DNA from: an uncultured Clostridia bacterium
Lineage (GTDB): Bacteria; Bacillota; Clostridia; TANB77; CAG-508
Reading direction: 5' to 3'
NCBI GenBank assembly: GCA_934153805.1
Contig: CAKPFO010000010.1
Location: 1-35,730 of the forward strand
DNA: 35,730 bases
Made by a program: the position numbers and the translations under genes. Shown in pieces: positions 25,194 to 32,848 of the stretch. Positions within the stretch are counted from its first letter, which is position 1, and each line of letters opens with the position of its first letter. The notes below the pieces were generated by a model. It saw only the letters and a list, made by a program, of their open reading frames with translations, made no database searches and was not told where the DNA came from.

Positions 25194-25603
25194 TTCCTAA
25201 TTTTCCTTTTTTAGGCTTTCCTAGTTATTCAAGATTTCCACGAAATTACTATTATGGTAAACCAAATGTAAACTTTAAAAATCGTCCAAGTGCGTATCCC
25301 CCTAGAGAGTTTTCTAACAATTATACAAATAGTAATAATAACAATACTAGCAATAATAATAGCAACAATAATAATTGTTACTCTAATCATTCAGAGACAA
25401 AAAGTAAGCAAACAAATAATGATGTTTGCTCTGATTCTATTGAAGAACGATGTTCTAATGAGTATGACCAATTTATAAACATCTTTGGATTTAAATTATA
25501 TTTTGATGATATACTTATTCTTCTTATTTTATTTTTCTTATATCAAGAAGAAATTAAGGATTCGTATCTTTACATAATACTTATAATGTTACTTGTAAGC
25601 TAA
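25190..25603 (+). CDS. Hypothetical protein with two C-terminal membrane helices and an Asn-rich middle
   Basis: Protein of 137 aa. The N-terminus is aromatic and proline-rich (MIPNFPFLGFPSYSRFPRNY). A low-complexity Asn/Ser tract at about 45-65 (AAT/AAC codons) follows, then a short Cys-containing acidic stretch, and two closely spaced hydrophobic helices (FDDILILLILFFLYQEE and YLYIILIMLLVS). The N-terminal part probably faces the cytoplasm or the forespore/mother-cell space, tethered by the membrane hairpin. It overlaps the upstream gene by 4 nt (ATGA). I cannot assign a function; the context (sporulation and cell-shape genes nearby) makes a role in the envelope or sporulation possible but unproven. 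Confidence 0.7.
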   Translation: MIPNFPFLGFPSYSRFPRNYYYGKPNVNFKNRPSAYPPREFSNNYTNSNNNNTSNNNSNNNNCYSNHSETKSKQTNNDVCSDSIEERCSNEYDQFINIFGFKLYFDDILILLILFFLYQEEIKDSYLYIILIMLLVS

Positions 25604-25643
25604 TTGTAAATATTATTTTTTAATAGCATAATATTATATTACA

Positions 25644-25848
25644 AGAAGAGCATATAGTTTTATAATATATTTTTTCGTCTCCTAGTTCGAGCTAAATTAT
25701 TTAGAAATTCTAAGATAAAATTTACGGGACCCTTTCATTTTTTTGCAAAAAATGAACTTTCCCCGTAATATTTTATCTAAGAATTGCTACAATAATTTCC
25801 TCTCAAGGCGTCGACTGCAAAATATATTATAAAACTATATGCTCTTCT
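25644..25848. mobile_element. MITE-like palindromic element, copy A
   Basis: A 205-bp imperfect palindrome with perfect 30-bp terminal inverted repeats (25644-25673 and 25819-25848). The centre pairs ACGGGACCC...CATTTTTT with AAAAAATGAA...CCCCGT. It encodes no protein. A related copy in opposite orientation lies at 32439-32640. It occupies most of the 25604-25902 gap between the plus-strand pair and minC. No target-site duplication is evident. Confidence 0.75.
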
Positions 25849-25864
25849 GCAACTTACATCATTA

Positions 25865-25897
25865 AAGCCAATTTAGTATTTGGAACTAAATTGGCTT
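25865..25897. terminator. Bidirectional terminator between the plus-strand pair and minC
   Basis: Perfect 13-bp stem AAGCCAATTTAGT / ACTAAATTGGCTT (25865-25877 and 25885-25897) with a 7-nt loop, 5 nt after the minC stop codon and placed between converging genes. T-tracts are short on both sides. Confidence 0.75.
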
Positions 25898-25902
25898 ACT
25901 TC

Positions 25903-26406
25903 TTATTCTAATATAATTTCATTATTTTCATTAACATATGCATATTTTTGAGGTTGGTCAAGTTGCTCCTCCTCATTTTTAGATTGTTCTTTAATAATAT
26001 TAGCAATACGAATTTGTGGGCACTCAATTGCATTTGCAGCAATTATAGCTTGCCTATTTCCTTTTGCACCAGCATGTGCTAAACCTCTTAAATTACCTAG
26101 AATTATAATGTTTTCACCTGCTATTACTTCCGCACCAGCATTTACATCTCCTAATATAGCAATACTTCCTTCATATTCTAATTTTTGTCCAGAACGTAAA
26201 GAACCTTTATGAAATTTTGTCTCTGAGTTTTCAATATTTTTGCTAAATATCTTCTTTATGCTGTGTAGCCCTAGGGTTTTAGGCGTTTCAAATTCTATTT
26301 GTACATCAATTTGACTTTTAATAATTTTTTGTATTTCATCCATTTCCGAATTCTTTAAAGTTTTTCCTACTACCTCTATTGGTGTTTTCTCTTCTTTATA
26401 TAACAA
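25903..26406 (-). CDS. minC: MinC, septum-site determining protein, lacking part of its N-domain
   Basis: Cell-division inhibitor that, with MinD, keeps FtsZ rings away from the poles. The C-terminal beta-helix domain is complete: from about residue 65 (FHKGSLRSGQ) through GDVNAGAEVIAGENIIILG, LRGLAHAGAKGN and AIECPQIRIA. Ahead of it only about 64 residues remain, where MinC normally has an N-domain of roughly 100 residues that contacts FtsZ. The frame opens with a TTG lacking a usable ribosome binding site, and the original start appears to be the ATG at 26449 in another frame. Usually minD follows minC; here a terminator and a palindromic element follow. The C-domain call is firm; whether a stable protein is made is doubtful. 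Confidence 0.85.
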   Translation of the reverse strand: MLYKEEKTPIEVVGKTLKNSEMDEIQKIIKSQIDVQIEFETPKTLGLHSIKKIFSKNIENSETKFHKGSLRSGQKLEYEGSIAILGDVNAGAEVIAGENIIILGNLRGLAHAGAKGNRQAIIAANAIECPQIRIANIIKEQSKNEEEQLDQPQKYAYVNENNEIILE

Positions 26407-26449
26407 TTTTATCTTTTTTAGTATTAATATTTACATCTGATGCTCTCAT
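26396..26449 (-). pseudogene. minC: Out-of-frame original N-terminus of minC
   Basis: ATG at 26449, preceded by GAGG, encodes MRASDVNINTKKDKIVI and then stops at TAA (26396-26398), inside the start of the minC frame. KKDKIVI resembles the first beta strand of MinC proteins, and the other frame resumes at a later part of the N-domain (YKEEKTPIEVVG). A deletion of part of the N-domain that also shifted the frame explains both. Confidence 0.5.
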
Positions 26450-26534
26450 ATTTCAACATCCTCTAAATATGTTTTATAAACATACCCTTTCTTTTTTATT
26501 TTTATTTATATGCTAACTTTATTTGCTGTTTTAA

Positions 26535-28643
26535 CTAGTTTTGTATTTGTACTGATGGCATAGCGCTCATATCTTCTGTTACTTTATTTGCATTCATTCC
26601 AAAATACTCTGCAATAATATCTCTTGCCACTTCTGCAGTATATCCACCGCTTCCTCCATTTTCTACCATTACTACTACTGCTATTTCTGGGTTATCAAAT
26701 GGGGCAAATCCTACAAACCATGCATTAGTTCTTCCTGCAACTCCTGTCTGAGCAGAACCTGTCTTTCCACCTATTTCTATATTAAAATCTTTAAAATATG
26801 AATATGCTGTTCCTCCTGATTCGCTTGTAACTCCTCTCATACCTTCTAATATTGCTTGTAAGTTCTTACTGTTGAAATCCAGTTCTGTTCCTTTGTCACT
26901 TTCTATTCCTAGTCTTTCTTTTACAAAGTTTTCTAGTTCTTGCTTAGAAATTTGGTTTCCATCCTCATCTATTATGCTTTTTATAATTGTTACATCTATG
27001 TCATTACCTCCATTAGCCAATATACTAATATATTTAGCCATTTGAACTGGTGTAAAACTATTATCATGTTGGCCTATAGCAGCTTGCAAAGTATTTCCAC
27101 CTGTAAATGTTTCTCCCTTTGCTTGTGAGTTTTCTTTACTCGAAACGCTACCTTCTACTTCTCCTAATAATTCTATTCCTGTTTTTCTTCCTAAGCCTAG
27201 GGAACGTGCATATCTAGATATTGCATCTATGCCCAATCTATTTCCTAATTCATAAAAAAAGTAATTACATGAATGTTTTATTGCATCTGTTACATTCAAA
27301 TATCCATGTCCTCTTCCATATGAGCTATATATCCAGCATTTTGGTTTATAATCTGCCGAATAATCATATATACCAACGTCATTTATTTTCTCTGTAGTTG
27401 TTATAGCTCCAGTCTCTAAAGCAGCTAATGCTGTTACCATTTTAAAAGTAGAACCTGGTGGTGATACTGATGATATCGCTCTATTTATAAATGGGTGATT
27501 TGCCTCTTCTGAAATATACTCATTGTATTTTTCTTGACTTATTCCGTCTACAAATAACTGTGGTTCAAAATCCGGATAACTTGCCATTGCAAGTACCTCC
27601 CCTGTTTTTACATTCATTACTACTACAGAACCTGCATCTGCATTGTATACCTTACCATAGCCACCACTTCTTATTTTTTCTATATTATTTTTTAAAGCCT
27701 CTTCTGTAACTTTTTGTAAATTAGCATCTATTGTTAATACTATATTTTTTCCAGCGATAGCTTCATTTGTTACATATTCTCCTGTAATAGTTCCATCTAC
27801 TGCCATGTCTATTTGTTTTATTCCATCTGTTCCTTTTAGGTATGGTTCAAATATGTACTCTATTCCTGTTTTTCCTATCATATCATTTGCATTATATTTA
27901 TCTTCATTTCCTTTTAATTCACTTTCTGTAATTCTTGAAACATATCCTAATATATGTGAAGCCAAGCTTCCAGAAACATAATTTCTTACTGCTTTTGTTT
28001 GAATGCTAAGGCCTGGAAATTTATCATTTTGTTCATTAAATATAGCTAAACTGTTTTCACTTATATTTGTAGCTAACTGAACTGTTTTTGTACTGCTATA
28101 ACCATTTTTTGCAATAGTGTATCTTAATGTCATTATCTTTCTTGTTTCACTAATATTCTCATTAGAAATTTTGTATTTATCTTTTAAAATATAAAAGCAT
28201 TCTTCTGCAGTCTTATTTTCACCTATATTATTTTGTTTTTTCCATTTTTTCTGCGTTTCTTCATTATCCGTAGTAAATGCAAATGGTTCTACTGTTATAG
28301 GAAGGTCATCTACATACTTGTCCCCATTTTGTTCCAAAACTTGTGCAATTGCAAGTAATGTATCATTTAAAGTCTGATTATCTATTTTTGTTTTATATAA
28401 TTCTAGAACTTGTGTTGCAGATGTTGTAGCAAGTTTATTTCCAGATTGGTCTAAAATATCTCCTCTTGCTGCTTGCAAAGTGCTTTCTCTAGAAAGTCTT
28501 GTATTAGATTGATTTCTATAGTCTTCTCCTTTTATTATTTGTAAGTTAAATAATTGAGCAAGAAGAACTATTCCAGCAATATATACAATTGTAGATACTA
28601 TATTATATCTTAATTTCACCTTTTGACTTCTTCCACCGCTCAA
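26535..28643 (-). CDS. mrdA: Penicillin-binding protein 2 (class B transpeptidase of the elongasome)
   Basis: Crosslinks peptidoglycan during cell elongation together with MreBCD. At 702 aa it has an N-terminal membrane helix (VSTIVYIAGIVLLAQLF), then a PBP dimerisation domain (about 55-300, with LQAARGDILDQSGNKLA) and a transpeptidase domain. The active-site motifs are present: SxxK in PPGSTFKMV (about 395-400), SxN in SCNYFF (about 459), and KTGS in GGKTGSAQTG (about 628). The gene follows mreD with a 20-nt gap and precedes minC, the conserved clostridial order. The ATG has a GGAGGTGAT site upstream. The family is certain; SpoVD-type proteins share the motifs, but position after mreD supports the elongation role. 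Confidence 0.93.
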   Translation of the reverse strand: MSGGRSQKVKLRYNIVSTIVYIAGIVLLAQLFNLQIIKGEDYRNQSNTRLSRESTLQAARGDILDQSGNKLATTSATQVLELYKTKIDNQTLNDTLLAIAQVLEQNGDKYVDDLPITVEPFAFTTDNEETQKKWKKQNNIGENKTAEECFYILKDKYKISNENISETRKIMTLRYTIAKNGYSSTKTVQLATNISENSLAIFNEQNDKFPGLSIQTKAVRNYVSGSLASHILGYVSRITESELKGNEDKYNANDMIGKTGIEYIFEPYLKGTDGIKQIDMAVDGTITGEYVTNEAIAGKNIVLTIDANLQKVTEEALKNNIEKIRSGGYGKVYNADAGSVVVMNVKTGEVLAMASYPDFEPQLFVDGISQEKYNEYISEEANHPFINRAISSVSPPGSTFKMVTALAALETGAITTTEKINDVGIYDYSADYKPKCWIYSSYGRGHGYLNVTDAIKHSCNYFFYELGNRLGIDAISRYARSLGLGRKTGIELLGEVEGSVSSKENSQAKGETFTGGNTLQAAIGQHDNSFTPVQMAKYISILANGGNDIDVTIIKSIIDEDGNQISKQELENFVKERLGIESDKGTELDFNSKNLQAILEGMRGVTSESGGTAYSYFKDFNIEIGGKTGSAQTGVAGRTNAWFVGFAPFDNPEIAVVVMVENGGSGGYTAEVARDIIAEYFGMNANKVTEDMSAMPSVQIQN

Positions 28644-28663
28644 TTAATCACCTCCATAATATT

Positions 28664-29197
28664 TTAAAAATATCTTGTTAAAATTTTTTGTCCTTTAAAT
28701 ATATCTTCTATTAAATATCCTACTTTTTGAATTAATGGATATATTATAATTGTTATAAATATATTGTATATAATTTCTATAATAAGAACTCTTATAAATT
28801 GTAATGGTTCTATATTTATAGATAGTTGTATAGCACTAAATATATAATTTCCTATTTCAAATATAGCTGTACTAGATGTTACCATTAATATAAGTGTAAT
28901 TCTACTGTCTTTCGAAAAATTTTTATCAAATATTCCACCTAATACTGCAACAATTCCCAACAAAATTGAAGTAGCACCTATTTTTTGTCCTATTATAACA
29001 TCCAAAATAAAGCCTATAAATATACCAAATCCTACTCCATATTCCATTTTTGTAAATAGGCTTACAAATAGTACTAATATTACAAACATATTAGGTTTTA
29101 TTCCAGCAATAGTAAACCAATTGAAGAAATTAGCTTGTAAAAAATATATAATTAAAAATGTTAAAAATAAACTTGCTATTGTTAGTGCTTTCTTCAT
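28664..29197 (-). CDS. mreD: Rod shape-determining protein MreD
   Basis: Integral membrane protein of 177 aa with about five or six hydrophobic helices (TIASLFLTFLIIYFLQANFF, MFVILVLFVSLFTKM, VGFGIFIGFILDVIIG and onward). MreD is part of the MreBCD-RodA-PBP2 complex that guides wall synthesis along the cell cylinder. The GFILDVIIGQKIGATSIL stretch fits the family's GlxxDl-type motif. It lies 20 nt before the PBP2 gene, but 146 nt after mreC, a long gap filled by the hairpin at 29231-29337. Confidence 0.88.
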   Translation of the reverse strand: MKKALTIASLFLTFLIIYFLQANFFNWFTIAGIKPNMFVILVLFVSLFTKMEYGVGFGIFIGFILDVIIGQKIGATSILLGIVAVLGGIFDKNFSKDSRITLILMVTSSTAIFEIGNYIFSAIQLSINIEPLQFIRVLIIEIIYNIFITIIIYPLIQKVGYLIEDIFKGQKILTRYF

Positions 29198-29230
29198 TTT
29201 TAGCTTTATCCCTTCTTAAATATATAGGTT

Positions 29231-29337
29231 AAAAGAATTAACTTTTGACACAAAGAATTTTATTTAAAAGGCTAAGGTACCATACATATGCAGTATATTT
29301 AAATAAAATTTAACGTAGTAAAAATTGTAATTCTTTT
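29231..29337 (-). repeat. Long imperfect hairpin between mreC and mreD
   Basis: Outer arms AAAAGAATTA (29231-29240) / TAATTCTTTT (29328-29337) and inner arms AATTTTATTTAAA (29256-29268) / TTTAAATAAAATT (29298-29310) are each exactly complementary, giving a nested stem of about 40 bp with internal mismatches. It lies inside the mre transcript, where the genes are usually tightly packed. It could be a MITE remnant or a control element. It is not followed by a T-tract. Confidence 0.6.
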
Positions 29338-29343
29338 CCGACA

Positions 29344-30159
29344 TTATTTTGTTATTACAAGTACAGTCTCTAGTTTATCAAAATTTACAGCAGTTTCTAT
29401 ACTTGCATATCTATCTGTTATATTTTTTGTATTTGTTACTTGCTTTATCGATCCAACTAAAATACCTTTTGGATATATTCCTCCTAAACCAGAAGTTTCT
29501 ATCATATCGCCTTCTAAAACATTTGCATCTGTTGGTATATATGTGGCTTTTAAAGATATTCCATCTTCTAATGTTCCTTTTGCCACTATGTTATCTCTTG
29601 AAGTCTTTATTGTACAACTAATGCTACTTGAAACATCTATTATTGTTTGTACCTTTGCAGTAGACTTTGTTACAGATATTACATGTCCTACTAAACCTTT
29701 ATCTGAAATTACTGTCATGTTAGTTTCTATTCCATCATCTGAACCTACATTTATTATAATAGTATTGCTATAATTGCTTATATCTTTATTTATTACATAT
29801 GCAGGGATTGTTGTATATTCTGCATATTTATCTTTCAAATTTACATATTCTTTTAATGTTTCATTTTCTGATTTTATTATTTCAAGTTCTCTTAATGATT
29901 GTTCTAAGTTACTATTTGCTTCTTTTAATTCTTTGTTTTCTTCTTTTAATTTACTTATATCAGTAAAAAAGTCATTATTTCCAGTTATCCAATTTTTTAA
30001 ATATGTCAATCCATTTTGTATTGGCATAACTAGAGCTCCCAAAGTATTTTCTACATAAGATAAATTATCTACTTTTATATTAGATAGAATAACTATTAAT
30101 ATAAGAATTACTGCTGTTATTATTATCCCTATTATTCCGTTTTTCTTATTTCTGTACAT
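29344..30159 (-). CDS. mreC: Cell shape-determining protein MreC
   Basis: Bitopic membrane protein of 271 aa. One N-terminal helix (GIIGIIITAVILILIVILS) anchors it, a coiled coil follows (about 68-105: ISKLKEENKELKEANSNLEQ), and the rest is the external beta-barrel domain typical of MreC (DDGIETNMTVISDKGLVGHV, then GDMIETSGLGGIYPKGILVG). MreC links MreB filaments inside to PBP2 outside. Length matches the family. The gap to mreB is 39 nt; the ATG follows GGAGGTAAA. Confidence 0.93.
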   Translation of the reverse strand: MYRNKKNGIIGIIITAVILILIVILSNIKVDNLSYVENTLGALVMPIQNGLTYLKNWITGNNDFFTDISKLKEENKELKEANSNLEQSLRELEIIKSENETLKEYVNLKDKYAEYTTIPAYVINKDISNYSNTIIINVGSDDGIETNMTVISDKGLVGHVISVTKSTAKVQTIIDVSSSISCTIKTSRDNIVAKGTLEDGISLKATYIPTDANVLEGDMIETSGLGGIYPKGILVGSIKQVTNTKNITDRYASIETAVNFDKLETVLVITK

Positions 30160-30198
30160 AATTTACCTCCCTATCAATTTTTACATTTTTTATTTATC

Positions 30199-31230
30199 TT
30201 AACGTCTTTTTCTAGCATTAATTAAAACGGTTTTTAATCTTTCTAAATCTTCTATAGTTTTTTCTGTTCCTTTTACTACACATTCTAATGGAGTTTCTGC
30301 AACATATACTGGCATTCCTGTTTTATAGCTTAATAGCTTGTCTAAGTTTTGGATTAAAGCTCCTCCACCCGCTAAAACTATTCCTTTTTCCATAATATCT
30401 GATGCCAATTCTGGCGGTGTTTTTTCTAGCGTTTGTTTTACGCTTTCTACTATTTCATTTACAGATTCAGCCATAGCTTGTTGAATTTGAGAAGAATATA
30501 TCTCAATATTTTTAGGCAATCCTGTTGATAAATCTCTTCCTCTTATAGTCATTGGAACATCTGTCATTAAAGGCATTGCACAACCTATTTGCATTTTTAT
30601 TTCTTCTGCAGTAGTTTCTCCTATAGCTAAATTCATTTCTCTTTTAATATAATTTACAATATCGTCATCAAGTTCATCACCTGCAACTCTTAAAGATGTG
30701 CTAACAACAATTCCTCCTAAAGAAATAACAGCAACCTCTGTTGTTCCACCACCAATATCTACAATTATATTTCCACTTGGTTCTGCTACATCTAGGCTTG
30801 CTCCAATTGCTGCTGCCATTGGTTCTTCTATTAAATAAACTTCTCTAGCACCTGCTTGTAAAACAGATTCTTCTACTGCTCTTTCTTCTACTTCTGTTAT
30901 TCCAGAAGGTACGCCTACTACAACTCTAGGTCTTATTACATTATATCTTTGACACACTTTAGATATTAAATTTTTTAACATCAATTGTGTTGCTGTAAAA
31001 TCTGCTATAACTCCATCTTTTAATGGTCTTACTGCTTTTATTTGCTCAGGTGTTCTTCCTAGCATTTCTTTTGCCTCATGGCCTGTAGCAAGTATTTGAC
31101 CTGTTTTTCTATCTATTGCTACAACAGATGGTTCATTTAATACTATTCCTTTCCCTCTTAAAGTAACTAAAGTATTTGCAGTTCCTAAATCAATTCCTAT
31201 ATCTTTACTTTTTAATCCAAATAGTTTCAT
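30199..31230 (-). CDS. mreB: Rod shape-determining protein MreB (bacterial actin)
   Basis: Cytoplasmic actin-like ATPase that organises the elongation machinery under the membrane. The nucleotide-binding motifs are clear: GIDLGTANTLV (phosphate 1), VDIGGGTTEVAV (phosphate 2) and VLAGGGALIQNLD (adenosine motif). Length (343 aa) and end-to-end sequence agree with MreB, and it heads mreBCD. The ATG at 31230 gives the usual N-terminus MKLFGLKSKD; an in-frame TTG at 31236 is better spaced from AAAGGA (6 nt) and may be the true start. Confidence 0.96.
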   Translation of the reverse strand: MKLFGLKSKDIGIDLGTANTLVTLRGKGIVLNEPSVVAIDRKTGQILATGHEAKEMLGRTPEQIKAVRPLKDGVIADFTATQLMLKNLISKVCQRYNVIRPRVVVGVPSGITEVEERAVEESVLQAGAREVYLIEEPMAAAIGASLDVAEPSGNIIVDIGGGTTEVAVISLGGIVVSTSLRVAGDELDDDIVNYIKREMNLAIGETTAEEIKMQIGCAMPLMTDVPMTIRGRDLSTGLPKNIEIYSSQIQQAMAESVNEIVESVKQTLEKTPPELASDIMEKGIVLAGGGALIQNLDKLLSYKTGMPVYVAETPLECVVKGTEKTIEDLERLKTVLINARKRR

Positions 31231-31335
31231 ATACAATCATTTTCCTTTACAAAATTTAGGTTTTTAGATTACCTATAAATCCACAAAAGGGGACAGACAT
31301 TTTATATAGCTATTCCCCTTATACTTCATATTATT

Positions 31336-32028
31336 TTAACTTTTGTTTTCTGAAAAGATACTCTTAAACGTTCCATCCCCTATTACGATATGGTCTAATA
31401 GCTTTATTCCAAATAAACTAGCACATTTTTGCAATCTATATGTTATTTCTATATCATTATCACTTGGTGTTGGATTTCCACTTGGATGGTTATGCACAAT
31501 TATTATTTTATCCATTCCCATCTTTACTGCTTCATGTAATATATCTTTTGGTTCTATATTAATAGATGAGACTCCTCCAATTGCAACATTTACAATTTTT
31601 TGTACTACATTTTTTGTATTTAAAATTATTACTTTTAAGATTTCTCTTTTTTCATATCTTAATTCTTCTAACAGCAAATTTGCAACGTCATGTGGTGATT
31701 TTATAACTATTTTTTCAGCTTTTATAGGTCTTGACATTCTTTTAGCTATTTCGCACATTGCTTTTAGTTCAATTGCCTTTACTCTACCTATTCCTTTTAC
31801 ATTCATCAACTCTTCTATTGAAATTTCTTGTAAAAATCTTAAGTTGTCTATGTTTGTTTTGTTAAGTGCAAGCACCTTTTGTGCTAATTGTACTGCTGTT
31901 TCATCTTTTGTTCCTGTTTTTATTATTATTGCCAATAATTCTGAGTTTGATAATACACTTTCTCCATACATTTGTAGTTTTTCATATGGTCTTTCTGACT
32001 CTGGAAGTTCTTTTAATTTAATTGCCAT
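31336..32028 (-). CDS. radC: RadC family JAMM-domain protein
   Basis: Soluble protein of 230 aa. The N-terminal half holds a helix-hairpin-helix segment (LMNVKGIGRVKAIELKAM, about 73-90), and the C-terminal half a MPN+/JAMM metalloprotease-like domain with the motif IIIVHNHPSGNPTPSDND (about 183-200), whose two His and Asp bind zinc. Its historical link to DNA repair is not firmly supported and its substrate is unknown. radC upstream of mreB is a widespread Firmicutes arrangement. The ATG follows AAAGGAATATAA. The 105-nt gap to mreB contains AAGGGGA / TTCCCCTT arms near 31285-31321 that may form a hairpin. Confidence 0.95.
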   Translation of the reverse strand: MAIKLKELPESERPYEKLQMYGESVLSNSELLAIIIKTGTKDETAVQLAQKVLALNKTNIDNLRFLQEISIEELMNVKGIGRVKAIELKAMCEIAKRMSRPIKAEKIVIKSPHDVANLLLEELRYEKREILKVIILNTKNVVQKIVNVAIGGVSSINIEPKDILHEAVKMGMDKIIIVHNHPSGNPTPSDNDIEITYRLQKCASLFGIKLLDHIVIGDGTFKSIFSENKS

Positions 32029-32133
32029 TTATATTCCTTTCCTAAGCCCCATCATTCTTCCTCATATCTTTTGCAATTAATAAATTTATACTCTATTTCA
32101 AATACATCGAAACTAAAATATACGTAATTACTT

Positions 32134-32397
32134 TTAATGTATTGCCTTTCTATATATTACTATTGCAATTATTAATCCTATTATACTAGCTATATTAATT
32201 TTAAATGTAAGTGCAAAAGTAATTTGTACTATACTCAAGTTTAGTTCTAATGGTGTTGCTAATCCAAAACTTTGTCCATATGCAAGCCACCATAAAAAAT
32301 CAAATTGTCCCGCAAGCTCACCTAGTAACCCCCCTATAACTAGTCCTGATAATATAAATAATACTAATATCCAAAAATTCTTTTCTCTTGTTGCCAT
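32134..32397 (-). CDS. DUF4321 small membrane protein
   Basis: Protein of 87 aa with two hydrophobic helices (ILVLFILSGLVIGGLLGELA and IASIIGLIIAIVIYRK) joined by a segment containing the patch FLWWLAYGQSFGLATP, the DUF4321 pattern. These proteins are encoded next to radC and mreB in clostridia and have no known function. The ATG has AAAGGAG upstream. A palindromic element ends only about 40 bp upstream of the start codon, so the promoter must lie inside or beyond that element. Confidence 0.8.
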   Translation of the reverse strand: MATREKNFWILVLFILSGLVIGGLLGELAGQFDFLWWLAYGQSFGLATPLELNLSIVQITFALTFKINIASIIGLIIAIVIYRKAIH

Positions 32398-32438
32398 CTC
32401 TTTCTCCTTTTTTACTTCTTTTGTTTAATATTAATTTT

Positions 32439-32640
32439 ATGTTATATGTAATTTTATAATATATTTTTTATCGACGAATTGAAAGTAAATTATTGTAGTA
32501 ATTCTTATATAAATTTTACGGGGAATGTTCATTTTTTGAATAAAAAAATGAAAGGGTCCCGTCAAATTTATATTAGAATTTCTAGATAATTTAGCTTGAA
32601 CGAGGAGATGAAAAATATATTATAAAATTACATATAACAT
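32439..32640. mobile_element. MITE-like palindromic element, copy B
   Basis: A 202-bp imperfect palindrome with perfect 30-bp terminal inverted repeats (32439-32468 and 32611-32640). Its reverse complement aligns with copy A (25644-25848) along the whole length, including GACGGGACCCTTTCATTTTT in the centre. The outer 12-14 bp differ from copy A yet are self-complementary here. It takes up much of the 450-bp divergent gap between the DUF4321 gene and mecA. The remainder of the gap holds the mecA promoter region and AT-rich sequence. Confidence 0.75.
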
Positions 32641-32720
32641 CCTTAACATTTCATATTATATATTCTATTTATCATTTTTTCAAGTAATTTATAAAATTCT
32701 CTTTCCTTTTTTATCCAATT

Positions 32721-32749
32721 GTGTTATATAATTTATTAACACTTTTTTT
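32721..32749 (+). terminator. Weak terminator-like hairpin upstream of mecA
   Basis: GTGTTA / TAACAC around a 10-nt loop, followed by seven T residues. The stem is short. It may end a transcript leaving copy B towards mecA; it lies upstream of the proposed mecA promoter. Confidence 0.35.
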
Positions 32750-32808
32750 AATTTAGCATAATATATAGCAATTACCAAATATTGTTCGTTTATTTTTGTT
32801 GTATAAGA

Positions 32809-32817
32809 TGTTATAAT
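32809..32817 (+). promoter_or_regulatory. Extended -10 promoter of mecA
   Basis: TGTTATAAT is an extended -10 (TGnTATAAT) 32 bp before the mecA start codon. The -35 position (TTTATT) is poor, as is common for extended -10 promoters. AGGAGG lies 8 nt before the ATG. Confidence 0.5.
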
Positions 32818-32848
32818 TATTATATAAACGGTATCAGGAGGATTTACA

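Noticed and set aside
25320..25380. AAT/AAC-rich tract as a CRISPR-like or regulatory repeat
   Set aside because: It is in frame and encodes an Asn/Ser linker; there are no spacers and no regular repeat unit.
25604..25902. Possible remnant of minD in the gap after minC
   Set aside because: The gap is filled by the palindromic element and a terminator; no MinD-like codons (P-loop KGGxGKT) are visible.
31343..32080. Plus-strand open frame of 245 codons opposite radC
   Set aside because: It is the complement of a confidently identified RadC; no SD and no recognisable domain.
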